Below, piece by piece: positions 42,949 through 53,835 of a stretch of DNA of 64,000 nt (positions are counted from its first letter, which is position 1; every line of letters starts with the position of its first letter). The DNA comes from Chryseobacterium sp. E1 (GTDB taxonomy: Bacteria > Bacteroidota > Bacteroidia > Flavobacteriales > Weeksellaceae). The position numbers were made by a program, and so were the translations under genes. Below the pieces are notes generated by a model that was not told where the DNA came from, searched no databases, and was given only the letters and a program-made list of their open reading frames with translations. Where the stretch lies: positions 3,348,001 through 3,412,000 of the forward strand of contig CP078104.1 in assembly GCA_019203745.1 (NCBI GenBank), written 5' to 3'.

Positions 42949-43602
42949 TTACACATCCATTGCCATTACCAGTACACTCACTTTATTATCTCCGGCGTTC
43001 ATAATTTCCCATGCAACAGAAGAAATTGTATTTCCTGTGGTGAAAACATCGTCAATCAGAAGGATATGTTTCCCGGTAACTGGCTGGGTCACAGAAAATG
43101 TGTTGACTGTTTCCAGTCTGTGTTTCTTATCTTTTAAAGCTTGTGCTTTGGCGTAATGATTTCTTCTGAGCAGTTTATGATCAAAAGGTATTTTATAAAA
43201 TGCCGATAAGGTCTCAGTAAATACATGAAGCTGATTGTATCCTCTTTCCCTTAGCTTCTTAGGATGAAGCGGAATGCTTACCATAAGATCGGGCTTTTCA
43301 TTTTTAAAATCAAGTCGTTCAGTGGTCCAGTCGGCCAAAATCTTCCCGGTTATTTCTCTGTTTCTGTATTTCAGTTCGTGAATAATCTTCCGGCTCAGAC
43401 TCTCTTCTTCAAACTGCATTAAAGCAAAAGTATGTTCAACAGGAAAAAACAAGCTGCACCTTTCCTTAATCGGATTATGTTCGGAATAGGCATAATGGGT
43501 GAAATGAATCTGGCTGAAACAGAGATCACATACCAGAAGGTCAGGATCGATAATTCTGTTGCATTCAATGCAGCGGTTGGGGAAAAGCAGGTCTAATATC
43601 AT
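42949..43602 (-). CDS. ComF-family phosphoribosyltransferase-like protein
   Basis: 217 residues, intact. N-terminal zinc-binding part CIECNRIIDPDLLVCDLC; then YRNREITGKILADW, VSIPLHPKKLRERGYNQLH and the PRPP-loop motif HILLIDDVFTTGNTISS. This is the layout of ComF/GntX proteins, linked in other bacteria to DNA uptake. No com operon is beside it. Confidence 0.9.
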   Translation of the reverse strand: MILDLLFPNRCIECNRIIDPDLLVCDLCFSQIHFTHYAYSEHNPIKERCSLFFPVEHTFALMQFEEESLSRKIIHELKYRNREITGKILADWTTERLDFKNEKPDLMVSIPLHPKKLRERGYNQLHVFTETLSAFYKIPFDHKLLRRNHYAKAQALKDKKHRLETVNTFSVTQPVTGKHILLIDDVFTTGNTISSVAWEIMNAGDNKVSVLVMAMDV

Positions 43603-43732
43603 TGATGTGTTTTTTACTAAGTTATGAAATAGTTTTCAGCTGATCAATTAAAAAACATCACCTTTAATCTTAAAAACTGCATTTTTATCATCTCACGCTT
43701 ACTCCTCAAACTCTCAACCCAACAAAACCCTC

Positions 43733-45207
43733 TCACTCAAAATCCTTCCTTATCTTATCGATAGCACTTTTCATACTAAGATTGAAATGTTCCTTTTCCA
43801 GTCGTACTGGAGGCGCTTCTCTTACCTCGCAGTCTGCAATGCTGCAGGATTCACAGGTAACGCCTACATTGATGGTCTTTAAAGAAGACGATTTGATGAA
43901 ACTGATTTTCTTTATGGTTTGCGGATTCAGTAGAATGCCCAGGCAATAACTTCTGTTGCTTCCATCAGAAAAAGGATTCTTCTGAGAGGTGGATATCACC
44001 AGATAGCTTATTCCCTGATCTTTATAATGAGAGATCTGTGCATCGGTCAGGGTTTCATTTTCTTTTAAATGATGAAGGTTTTTCACGGCGATCCATCTTC
44101 TGCAGTAATGCTCATTCATAGCATTGGCATGAGGAGCCTGCTGATGGTTCAGGTGAAGCTCTTTTAAAATCTGTATCTTATCCGAATCTTTCTTTTTTAC
44201 CAGACATAGATAAAACAGATCCTTGATTCCCATTTCGGCATAGAGAACATTGGTTAAACGGTAATAAAAGGTTTCCGGCGAATGGGTAAAGCTGTTGATA
44301 AGATCTTCAAAGTCTTTAGGTTCCCAACTGTTTTGTCGGAAAAATGCTGAAGTTTTCTCAATGACAGGTTCTTTCGAAATTAATAAAGCTCCCGCAAAAT
44401 ATGAAGCATAAAAATTATTAAGAATTTCTTCAAAACTTCCGAAATCAAGCCATGAATAGGTATTGGGACGGATCTTTAAATCTAAAACCTTAAAACCTAT
44501 TTCTTTTGCTAAAATGAATGTCTTCTGATCCTTTTCAAGCTTTCTGTTCAGAAGCAGTAATTTATTTTCCGGAATGAACAGTGAGCGGAGATTGTCCAGG
44601 GTTCCATATGTTTCGAAATCCTCAGACTGAATTGTGTAACCGAACTTTTCCGTAAGGATCTTTTCCAGAACATCAGACTTCAGGTTTCTCTCTATATGAA
44701 GCTGGTTTTCCTGAATAAACTGACTTACTTTTTCTTCAATTTCCGGAAAATAATTATCATACAATTCCTGGAATGAACGCAGAACAGCGAAATAAAACCT
44801 TTCCTTTCCCAGATTATAATTCTGAGAGATCTCAATCAGAGCATTGATAAAAGCGGTTACCTTTTTGGGAGCGTCACTGATGATGCTGATCAGATTATTT
44901 TTGTTGATCCCGAAAAGTTCCAGCGGAACCTCTTTGAAAAAATCCGACTGCAGAATTTCATTGAAAGGCGCCAGGCTTTTGTCAAGCTTTGTAGAAACCA
45001 GATCGTCAAACGTACAGTTTAGTGCCTCCGAAAGCTGAATGATCTTGTCGTGTTTCGGATATTTTTTCCGTTCTCAATTTCGTTGAGGTAAGATTTTGAT
45101 AATCCGGTTTTTACAGCAAGATCCTGCAAAGACCAGTTTTTCCTTTGTCTCTGCTGCTTCAGTTTCAGTCCGAAAACTGTTTTGATAAAGTCACTTTCTG
45201 GATTCAT
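43733..45207 (-). CDS. XRE/ScfR (RamB-like) regulator of the glyoxylate shunt, frameshifted
   Basis: About 491 residues. N-terminal helix-turn-helix: LKQQRQRKNWSLQDLAVKTG with LSKSYLNEIENG. A long middle part follows, then the short-chain-acyl-sensing type C-terminus with clustered Cys (GVTCESCSIADCEVREAPP). Frame changes near 45060 (one or more bases lost before KYPKHDKIIQLSEALN) and near 44765. Regulators of this type (RamB, ScfR) control acetate and propionate genes in other bacteria. It is divergent from aceB-aceA, and two identical-type dyads lie between. I infer it represses aceBA and its own gene, with an acyl-CoA or related metabolite as signal. Confidence 0.82.
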
Positions 45208-45211
45208 GATT

Positions 45212-45244
45212 CAAATATAAATATTTAGATGCGATTATTCGCAT
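45212..45244 (-). promoter_or_regulatory. operator 1 and promoter of the ScfR/RamB-like regulator
   Basis: Dyad ATGCGATTATTCGCAT (45229-45244; GCGA-N4-TCGC). On the minus strand TATATTTG (plus-strand 45212-45219) fits a -7 box just before the regulator ATG, placing the dyad over the -33 position. The message would have almost no leader. Confidence 0.6.
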
Positions 45245-45263
45245 AATAATTTTTAAATAAATT

Positions 45264-45305
45264 TAGCGAACGTTCGCTATTTGTGAAAATTTTTATTTAT
45301 GTTTG
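45264..45305 (+). promoter_or_regulatory. operator 2 and promoter of aceB
   Basis: Perfect 16-bp palindrome TAGCGAACGTTCGCTA (45264-45279; GCGA-N4-TCGC core). TATGTTTG (45298-45305) is a -7 box 28 bases before the aceB ATG; TTCG inside the dyad, 21 bases upstream, is in the -33 position. Confidence 0.65.
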
Positions 45306-45333
45306 TAATGTCAAATCACAAAATCAACACGTT

Positions 45334-46904
45334 ATGGAAACGAAGGCTCAATTAAAAATAAAGGCTCAGAAGCAGTTTGAAGAAATTTTCACTCCGGATT
45401 TGATCGATTTTCTTGTAGCGCTTCATCAGAATTTTAATCAAAAAGGCTGGAGCTCTTAGAAGAAAGGAAAAAACACAACAGAAATTTGATCAGGGAATTC
45501 TGCCTGAGTTTCCGAAAGAGACTGCAGAAATCAGAAATACAGATTGGATGTGTGCTCCGTTGCCTGAAGATTTATTAGACAGAAGGGTAGAGATTACGGG
45601 ACCTGTAGACAGAAAAATGATCATTAATGCTCTGAATTCCGGTGCTTTTACTTTCATGGCAGATTTTGAAGACAGTAACTCGCCTACGTGGGACAACTGT
45701 ATGCACGGACAAATTAATCTTTCAGATGCGATCAACAGAAATATAGACTTTGTAAACGAAAAAGGGAAGGCTTATACCCTTAATGAAAAAACGGCTGTCC
45801 TGCTAGTTCGCCCACGGGGACTTCATTTACCTGAAAAACATATCGGGATCAATGGAGAAGAAACATCGGTTCATTGACTGATTTTGGGATTTATTTCTTC
45901 AGAAATGCTCATAAGCTTCTGGAAAACGGAAGTGGCCCCTATCTTTATCTTCCCAAATTAGAACATTACAAAGAAGCCCGCTGGTGGAATGAAGTGTTTG
46001 TTTTTGCTCAGAATTACCTGGGAATTCCTGAGGGAACCATTAAAGCAACAGTTTTAATAGAAACGATTACCGCTTCATTTCAGATTGATGAAATTTTATT
46101 TGAATTAAAAGAACATAGCGCAGGACTGAACTGCGGAAGATGGGATTATATTTTTTCCTATATCAAAAATTCAGAAACCTGCCGGATTTTATTGTTCCGG
46201 ACAGAGATCAGGTGACTATGACTTCTCCGTTTATGAGTGCTTATTCAAAAAGGGTTATTGAAATATGTCATAAGAGGAACGTTCATGCTATTGGTGGTAT
46301 GGCTGCCCAGATTCCGGTAAAAGATGATGATGAAGCCAATCGTATTGCTTTTGAAAAAGTGAGAACCGATAAAGAAAGAGAAGTGAAAAACGGTCATGAC
46401 GGGACATGGGTTGCCCACCCGGCATTGGTTTCAGTAGCAAAAGAAATTTTCGATCAGTATATGCCCTCCGAAAACCAAATTGACAGGAAGGTGGAATACC
46501 ACATTACAGAAAACGAGTTGCTGGAAATCCCTAAAGGTGAGATCACAGAAAAAGGAATCCGGAAAAATATCAATGTGGGAATCCTTTATATTGAAAGCTG
46601 GCTGATGGGAGTAGGGGCTGCGGCCATTTATAATCTGATGGAAGATGCCGCTACAGCCGAAATCTCAAGAACACAGATCTGGCAATGGCTGAAAAATGAA
46701 GCCATTCTGAGTGACGACAGAACACTGACAAGAAATATGATTCTTCAATGGGAAACCGAAGAAATGGACAATATTGAAAAATACGTGGGTGAACAACGCT
46801 TTAAAAACGGAAAATTCAACCTGACCAAAGAGCTTTTCAATGAACTGATCTTCTCGGAAAACTTTGAAGAGTTCCTGACATTGAAGGCGTATCCTTTTAT
46901 CTAG
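45334..46904 (+). CDS. aceB: malate synthase A, frameshifted
   Basis: Condenses glyoxylate with acetyl-CoA to malate, the second step of the glyoxylate shunt. Start at 45334 ([20 protein letters not shown]). Landmarks: [111 protein letters not shown]. Three single-base losses: A near 45440, G near 45870, A near 46166. Repaired length about 525 residues, normal for the A form. It is followed 97 bases later by aceA and preceded by a dyad operator. Confidence 0.94.
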
Positions 46905-47001
46905 TTTAAAAGAGATCACACTTGAGTTGTGGTGATAATTACGAAACACCACATTCAATATATTAATTCCTCAATCTTTAATCTAACAAAATCCAAATAT
47001 T

Positions 47002-48281
47002 ATGAAAACAAGACAAGAACAAATCCAGGCTATAGAGCAGGATTGGCTTACAAATCCTCGCTGGAACGGTGTGAAAAGACCTTATACGGCAGAAGAAGTA
47101 TTAAAGCTTCGTGGCTCTTATACAATTGATTATACCATTGCCACAGAAATGTCTAAGAAATTCTGGAATAAACTGAATAACCAGGATTATGTGGCAGGTC
47201 TTGGGGCGCTTACAGGGAACCAGGCTGTACAGGAAGTAGATGCAGGATTGGAAGCAATTTATCTTTCAGGCTGGCAGGTGGCGGCTGATGCTAATCTGTC
47301 CGGAGAAATGTATCCTGACCAGTCTTTATATCCTGCCAATTCAGTGCCCTCTGTGGTAAAAAAATCAACAATGCTTTATTGAGAGCAGATCAGGTACAGT
47401 CAGTAAGCGGAACCGGAGACAAAGAATATCTTGTACCCATCATTGCTGATGCTGAAGCTGGCTTTGGCGGAAACCTGAATGCTTTCGAGCTGATGAAACA
47501 GATGATAGAGGCAGGAGCTGCTGCCGTACACTTTGAAGACCAGCTTTCTTCTGCTAAAAAATGCGGACATTTAGGAGGGAAAGTATTGGTGCCTACCCAG
47601 GAAGCGGTCAATAAACTGATTGCAGCCCGTCTGGCAGCAGATGTACTGGGAGTGCCAAGTGTTATTATTGCAAGAACAGATGCTGATGCAGCGGATCTGC
47701 TGACTTCAGATATCGATGACAGAGATAAAAAATTCGTAACCGGTGAAAGAACTTCCGAAGGTTTTTATGTTGTAAAAAACGGTGTGGAACAAGGAATAGA
47801 CAGAGGATTGTCTTATGCACCGTATGCAGACCTTATCTGGATGGAAACCTCAAATCCGGATCTGGAACAGGCAAGAAGATTTGCAGAAGGTATTCATGCT
47901 AAATTCCCCGGAAAGATGCTGGCTTATAACTGTTCTCCGTCTTTCAACTGGGCGGCGAGATTAAGCGTTGAAGAGATGTCCACATTCCGTGAAGAGCTTG
48001 CTAAAATGGGGTATAAGTTCCAGTTTATCACCTTGGCAGGATTCCATGCACTGAATACAGCAATGTTTGAACTGGCTTTAGCGTATAAAGAAAAAGGAAT
48101 GGCAGGATATTCTGAACTCCAGGAGCGTGAATTTGCATTACAGCAGAGAGGATTCAGAGCAGTGAAGCACCAGTCTTTTGTGGGAACAGGATATTTTGAT
48201 GAAGTGCAGAATATTGTCACCAATGGCTCTTCAGCAACGGTAGCCATGAAAGATTCTACAGAAACAGCACAGTTCCATTAG
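47002..48281 (+). CDS. aceA: isocitrate lyase, frameshifted
   Basis: Splits isocitrate to glyoxylate and succinate, allowing growth on acetate or fatty acids. Start [59 protein letters not shown], the catalytic loop [30 protein letters not shown] and YNCSPSFNW. One A is lost near 47365, between VPSVVKK and NNALLRADQ. About 427 residues, normal length. Second gene of the aceBA unit, with a terminator after it. Confidence 0.95.
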
Positions 48282-48306
48282 TCATTTTTTCCATATTTTT
48301 GATGTT

Positions 48307-48340
48307 AAACCTTTCTCAGCTTTTGGGAAAGGTTTGTTTT
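48307..48340 (+). terminator. aceBA terminator
   Basis: Stem AAACCTTTC / GAAAGGTTT with an 11-base loop, then G and four T. Confidence 0.7.
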
Positions 48341-48446
48341 ATTGTGATAAGACCGGATGATATTCAGACAACTTTAAATAGGAATGGAAATTTGTATTAT
48401 ATTTGAAAACAAAAAAAAACAAGCGTTTTTGAAAACCATATTAAAA

Positions 48447-49004
48447 ATGAATTTAATTAAAGTATTTTTATTACAGCCGGATTAACACTAACGGCTCATG
48501 CAGCTCATGCTCAACAAAAAATTGGAAATGTAAACTCGGATGATGTATTTGCTAGTTTATCTGAAGTAAAAACAGCCACTACAACTATTGATAACCTGAC
48601 GAAAGCCAAGCAGACCGAAGTTGAAAACTGATCACTGAATACCAGACAAAACTGAAAGCAGCACAGGATAAAGAAAAAACACTGAGCCAGGCTAATAAAG
48701 AAGCCGTAACTAAGGAGCTTATGGCAGCACAGACAGAACTGCAGACTCTTGGTAAGAAAATTGAAGATACAAGAGCGCAGGCTGCAAAAGATATTGGTGC
48801 TAAACAGACAGAGCTGTATACACCATTACAGCAGAAAGTAAAGGCGGCTATTGCTGCTGTAGCTAAAAAGAAAGAAGTTTAAGCTATGTTTTTGATACTT
48901 CGGCACAGGAGGGAAATAACCTTGTGTTTTCCGATGGAAGTGAAGATATCACAGCTCAGGTGAAAACCAAATTAGGAGCTTCTGCTGCACCTTCCAAAAA
49001 GTAA
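48447..49004 (+). CDS. OmpH/Skp-family periplasmic chaperone, frameshifted
   Basis: About 185 residues. The signal peptide (MNLIKVF then ITAGLTLTAHAAHAQ) is followed by KIGNVNSDDVFASLSEVKTA, the conserved Skp start, a long coiled coil rich in Lys, Gln and Ala, and the returning strand GLSYVFDTSAQEGNNLVFSD. Single bases are missing near 48470, 48628 and 48880. Skp-like chaperones escort outer-membrane proteins. It lacks the usual bamA neighbour, so it is a secondary copy or one for a special client. Confidence 0.8.
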
Positions 49005-49022
49005 TCATTTCATATCAAATAT

Positions 49023-49058
49023 AAACGGAATCAGAAAAAACCTGATTCCGTTTTTTTA
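49023..49058 (+). terminator. terminator of the OmpH/Skp gene
   Basis: Stem AAACGGAATCAG / CTGATTCCGTTT with a 7-base loop and a T run. Confidence 0.85.
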
Positions 49059-49128
49059 TCTGCTATTTTGGAAATAACGCAGTACGTTTTATTTTTTAAA
49101 TGATACATTTGATTAAACTTTCAGAGAA

Positions 49129-49514
49129 ATGAATTTAATGTATGAAAAACAGATCAGGGTAACTGAAGAACATATTGATGGAAATAATCATGTCAACAAT
49201 GTGCAGTACGTACATTGGGTAGAGGAAGCAGCAGCAGAACACTGGGAACTTTTAAAGCATAAAACAGCATATGCAGATGATGCCTGGATGCTTCTGGATC
49301 ATCATATACAATACAAAAAACAGGTTTATCTGAATGATATCATTACCGTGAGAACCTATCCTATGCCTCCTGAAGGAGCTAAACAGCCCAGAAAAGTTGA
49401 GTTTTACTGCAATGATGAGCTGGTAGTAGATTCCAGTACCCTTTGGATTTTATTTGATCCGGAAACCAAAAACTCAAACGCCTGGAAGGCAACTGGCTGG
49501 AAAAACTGGCCTGA
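49129..49514 (+). CDS. acyl-CoA thioesterase (hotdog fold)
   Basis: About 129 residues. MNLMYEKQIRVTEEHIDGNN then HVNNVQYVHWVEEAAAEHW is the 4-hydroxybenzoyl-CoA-thioesterase-type signature (D-x-x-x-H-V-N-N). ILFDPETKKLKRLEGNWLEK closes it if one A is restored near 49470, with the stop at 49514. In the raw frame it instead runs on to 49554 with an unlikely tail. Probably cytoplasmic; the acyl substrate is not defined. Confidence 0.8.
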
Positions 49515-49588
49515 ATGCTGTAAAACAGGAATCAATAGGCAGACATTCAATTGATTTTTTTATTTTAGTCCATTAAAAACTACATTCC

Positions 49589-50755
49589 ATGAAATTCTAT
49601 TATTTGATAGCATTATTATTCCTCAGTATTTTGAGCTATGGTCAGACTGATTTTTACCGGTTTTCAGATGATATTAAAAAGATACAGGAAGATTCTGCCC
49701 AATCAGCATCCTGGAGGGGTCAGATGGGAGCCACTTACTATTCAATAAGCGGGAAATATAAGCCTGCTCTGGAAAGTTGGGATATGGTTTTTGGCAGAGC
49801 TCAAAGGCTCAGTACAGCAGATAGCCTGAAGCTCACAAAATTAATCCCTGTCAATGCAAAAGATTACATTCTGAACCGGGCATCTCAGGAAAAAATCATC
49901 ATCATCAATGAAGCGCACCATAATGCGAGCCACAGAACATTTGCATCTTCTCTGCTTCAGGGATTGTATGACAGAGGATACAGATATCTTGGAGTGGAGA
50001 CCCTGGCCAACGATTCTTTAAATACCACAAAATTTGCCAACCTTAAAAGCGGGATATATTCTCAGGAACCTGAGTTTGGAAATTTCCTTTACCATGCCCT
50101 GAAGATTGGATTTAAACTTTTTCCTTATGATGCTGAAGGAAACGGAAAAGAAAGAGAAATAGGCGAGGCAAAAAATATCTATAACTTTATGCAGCAGAAT
50201 AAAGAAGGAAAATACCTGATTTATTGCGGCTATCAGCATGCCTATAAAGGCGTACATACATCCTGGGAGAAAACGATGACCGGAAGACTTATGGAACTTA
50301 CCGGTTTAAATCCTCTTACGATAGACCAGACTCAGTTTTCAGAGAAAAGCCTTCCAAAATATAATGAGCCATTGCTACGCCTGGTGAATAATACGGTTCC
50401 TGTTATTTTAAAAAATAAAGATCAAACGGTATATAACGGGGAAGACCAAAAGATGTTTACCGATATAAAGATCATTCATCCCAATACAAAATATAAGAAA
50501 GGAAGACCCGGCTGGATGCTTACTGAGAACAGAAAGTTTTATAAAGTTCCGGCTTCAGAAATAACAGAATATCCTGTCCTTGTAATGGCATACAGAAAAG
50601 GAGAATTTGAACAGAACGGTATTCCTGCCGATATTATAGAACTTAATGAGCCTAAAGACAGTCGCTTTCTGATCCTGGATAAAGGAAATTATGAAATTAT
50701 CATCAAAGACAGAAAATATAATGTGAACCGAAAGTTTGAAGTAACCTTGAAATAA
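49589..50755 (+). CDS. secreted Tiki/erythromycin-esterase-like protein
   Basis: 388 residues, intact. Signal peptide MKFYYLIALLFLSILSYGQ. The recognisable part, IIIINEAHHNASHRTFASSL with GYRYLGVETLANDSL, resembles the E-x-H-H/H-x-x-E metal-binding start of the EreA/ChaN/Tiki superfamily; YLIYCGYQHAYKGV is a later conserved His site. The C-terminal 100 residues are beta-rich (FLILDKGNYEIIIKDRKYNV). The activity (esterase, protease or haem binding) cannot be chosen. Stands alone with no clear operon. Confidence 0.6.
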   Translation: MKFYYLIALLFLSILSYGQTDFYRFSDDIKKIQEDSAQSASWRGQMGATYYSISGKYKPALESWDMVFGRAQRLSTADSLKLTKLIPVNAKDYILNRASQEKIIIINEAHHNASHRTFASSLLQGLYDRGYRYLGVETLANDSLNTTKFANLKSGIYSQEPEFGNFLYHALKIGFKLFPYDAEGNGKEREIGEAKNIYNFMQQNKEGKYLIYCGYQHAYKGVHTSWEKTMTGRLMELTGLNPLTIDQTQFSEKSLPKYNEPLLRLVNNTVPVILKNKDQTVYNGEDQKMFTDIKIIHPNTKYKKGRPGWMLTENRKFYKVPASEITEYPVLVMAYRKGEFEQNGIPADIIELNEPKDSRFLILDKGNYEIIIKDRKYNVNRKFEVTLK

Positions 50756-50946
50756 TAATAAGGACCCAGCTATAAAAAAACCTGGGAACACCATCGAAAG
50801 GCCCTGACGAAAATGGGAATATGAAATTCATGGAATTCATGAGTGTTTCGACGGAATGATCTTTATCAAAAATACCAATACTGCGACAAATTTGTCCGCC
50901 ACTTAATCCTTATCATGCTTTGCCATGTAATGATTGCTTAATATAA

Positions 50947-51623
50947 ATGAAATTTTATGAAAAAATACTCTTATCAGGAATAATACTTACGGTTGTAAGC
51001 TGCAGTTCATACAAACCGATCTCAGATTCTGAACGTGAAAAGATCATTTCTGAATTGAGCTACATCAGAAACATTGATCAGGAATATGCAAGCCTGCCAC
51101 CCAAAGAAATGATGGAGAAATACGGTGAAAAAAACGCATGGAAAGTATTTGAAACCAAAAGGGACAGTGTAGGAAAAGACAACCAAAGCAGAATTAAAAG
51201 ACTGTATGCGCAGTACGGTTATCTTGGCTTTAAACAGGTTGGGGAAGCTAATGCTACTAAATTCTGGATATCCATTCAGCATGCCGATGATGATGTCGGA
51301 TTTCAGAGAACGATGCTTAAAGCCATGAAAAAGAAGTCGGTAAGAAGAATGCCCATAAAAATGAATATGCGATGCTTGAAGACAGGGTTGCTATCAATTC
51401 AGGTCAAAAGCAAAGATTCGGGACTCAGGTAACTTATAATAAAGCGGAACAGGCAGTGCCTAAAAATGGATTGACAGACAGTATGAATGTGGATAAGTTA
51501 CGGGTAGAATACGGTTTACCCTCTTTTAAAGAATATTACAATCAGATGACCACCATGCATTTTGAAATGAATAAAAAGATATTTCAGAAAAGAGGAATCA
51601 TGGAGCCAAAACTTTATAAGTAA
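50947..51623 (+). CDS. DUF6624 lipoprotein, frameshifted
   Basis: About 225 residues. MKFYEKILLSGIILTVVSC is a lipoprotein signal. Conserved-looking parts: ETKRDSVGKDNQSRIKRLYA, FWISIQHADDDVGFQRTMLK (with HADDD), EYAMLEDRVAINSGQKQRFG, VDKLRVEYGLPSFKEYYNQM. The QHADxDxxFQ and LEDRxxxxxGxxQxYGTQ pattern is that of DUF6624. One base is lost near 51337. Function unknown. Confidence 0.75.
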
Positions 51624-51706
51624 AAGATAAAATCAGTTTTTCAAAGAAAGATGTAATAATCTGGCATATGTAGCTGTCTTTAGTAAAGAACCATAAAAAT
51701 CAGGCA

Positions 51707-53150
51707 ATGATACGATCCGTTTTAGTCATAGCATTTTCAGGCTTATCTTTTCTGGGATACAGCCAGACTGCAGAGCAGACAAAAGCAATTGATGCTTATA
51801 TAAAAAGGGTGATCCAGATCAACGAAATTCCCGGAATGGCCGTAGGAATCGTAAAAGACAATAAAATAACTTTCCAGAAATATTATGGGATGGAGACTCT
51901 GGAAAGCGATAAAAAGTCAATCCTCAATCCATGTTCAGAGTGTATTCCAATACAAAGCTGATGTCAAACATAGGCCTTTTTCAGCTTATTGAACAGGGGA
52001 AAATATCTTTGGATGACAACATTTCAAAATATCTGGACCACTTACCGGATGCCTGGCAGAACGTTCAGGTAAAACATCTTGTAAGCCATTCTTCAGGAAT
52101 TCCGGACTGGATTCGTTATGAAGATATTCCGTTGAATGCCACCAATGCTGAAGTGATCAACAGGCTGTCAAAAGAAAAAATGGATTTTGAAACAGGAAGC
52201 GAATATCGATACAACCAGACAAATTATATGCTGATTGCCATGCTGATTGAAAAAATAACAGGAGAAAAATTTGAAGATTATATCCTGAAAAATCAGTTTT
52301 CAGATGCTAAAGGTCAGGTAGTTTTTTCGTCTGATTCTAAGGAAGAAATTCCTAACCGGATCGTAAAATATATCTACAACAAAGATACCCATAAGTATGA
52401 TAAATCCACATTTGTGGAAGGTAGAAGAGCTCATCCGGCGAATGGCCTGGCGATTACATTACCTGCTTTTTTACAATGGAGTATTCATCTCAGTAAAAAT
52501 GATTTTCTGAAGCCCGCCACGCAGGAGTTGATGTGGAAACCGTTTGAATATACGAAGAAAAGTGCATCCTTCACGCATGGCTGGGATATGTCAACCTTTA
52601 ATAATATAAAAGGCTATTCCTTTTCCGGTGGAAATGTAAGTGCCTATAAAATTTTCCCGGAAGAGAATATGGCTGTTATGCTGATGTACAACGGATATAA
52701 AGAATTTCCTGTTTATTTTCCGATGATCAATCAGATTGCAGGTATTATAGATAAGCGTTTACTGGATCCTTATATGCTTGCTGAAGAATATACAAAATCC
52801 GAACCTCTTATTCATCCGGACCTTCAAAAGAAAACGTATGGATACCGGATCGAAAAAGGTAACGTCATTTTTTCTTATCGGTTTTTAGCAAACAAAAGAG
52901 TAGATTATATTAAAAATATATCCGTTGCAGGTTCGTTCAATAACTGGAATCCTGAAGATAAAGCATATCAGATGAGTCTGAAAAAGGATAATACTTTTGA
53001 AATTACAATTCCCCAATCACAGTTTGAAAAAGGAAAACCTATGAATTTAAATTTGTAATGAACAAAACCGGATGGCTTTCCGTACCTTATAATGCTTTAA
53101 ATGCCAAGGAAGACCGTGATAAAAATTTAACATTTACAATCAGTAATTAA
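51707..53150 (+). CDS. serine hydrolase (class C beta-lactamase fold) with C-terminal glycogen-binding-like domain, frameshifted
   Basis: About 480 residues. Signal peptide MIRSVLVIAFSGLSFLGYSQ. The SxxK motif is in RVYSNTKLMSN. Next to it the usual YxN is YNQ (RYNQTNYMLI); HGWDM lies in the third-motif region. The last 90 residues, SVAGSFNNWNPEDKAYQMSL with FEITIPQSQFEKGKPMNFKF, look like a CBM48/AMPK-beta-type E-set domain. Frames change near 51925 and 53048; the true end is TFTISN at 53150. Secreted. Substrates may be peptides or esters; the added domain could bind glucans. Confidence 0.75.
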
Positions 53151-53189
53151 TCCTGTTGATCTCAACTTAATAAAGCAAAATAAAATCAT

Positions 53190-53230
53190 AAAATGCTCCC
53201 AAAAAGTAATCTAACTTTTGGGAGCATTTT
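53190..53230. terminator. strong bidirectional terminator
   Basis: AAAATGCTCCCAAAA-GT / AACTTTTGGGAGCATTTT, a stem of about 16 pairs with a 5-base loop, T-rich on both strands. Confidence 0.8.
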
Positions 53231-53368
53231 ATTTCTTGCTCTTTTATCTTAACTTTGAACATTGATTTTACAGTTTTTCATAGAGCTGATTCCTGAGATT
53301 ACTTCTCTGCAGTTTTTTATGGGGAGAAATCTGAAAAACAGTAATTTTTTTAAACTTATTCATTGAGT

Positions 53369-53811
53369 ATGATACGTATTACAAAAATTTTTACATTCGA
53401 AACCGCTCACGTGCTTTACAACTATGACGGGAAATGTAAAAATATGCATGGGCATTCCTATAAGCTGTTTGTAACAGTGAAGGGAAAACCGATTAATGAT
53501 ATTGAAAATCCTAAAAATGGAATGGTGGTTGATTTCGGAGATATTAAAAGTATCGTAAAATCTGAAATCGTAGACGTATGGGATCATGCTGTGCTCGTTA
53601 ATGCGCTGTCTCCACACAAAGAATTGGGGACGACCTTGAACAGAAGGGGCATAAAGTAATCTACTGCAGCTTTCAGCCCACATGCGAAAACATGCTGTAT
53701 GCTATTGCTTCCAAAATAAAATCAAGACTTCCGGAAGGAATTTCTTTGGCTTACCTTAAACTTCATGAGACTGAAAATTCTTATGGAGAATGGTTTGCAG
53801 AAGACAATTAA
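53369..53811 (+). CDS. queD: 6-carboxytetrahydropterin synthase QueD (6-PTPS family), frameshifted
   Basis: Queuosine-pathway enzyme. ATG at 53369 (MIRITKIFTFETAHVL) preferred over the TTG six bases earlier. Zinc His in TAHVL and in HGHSYKL; catalytic Cys in GKCKNMHGH; VVDFGDIKSIVKSE and WDHAVLVNAL; the end CSFQPTCENMLYAIASKI and LKLHETENSYGEW. One base is lost near 53630. About 148 residues. The next gene starts 24 bases later. Confidence 0.88.
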
Positions 53812-53835
53812 TAATGATCCAACAAAACTCAGACG

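Noticed and set aside
50756..50946. Short coding remnant before the DUF6624 gene
   Set aside because: The frames are short, lack a conserved pattern and give no plausible protein after repair.
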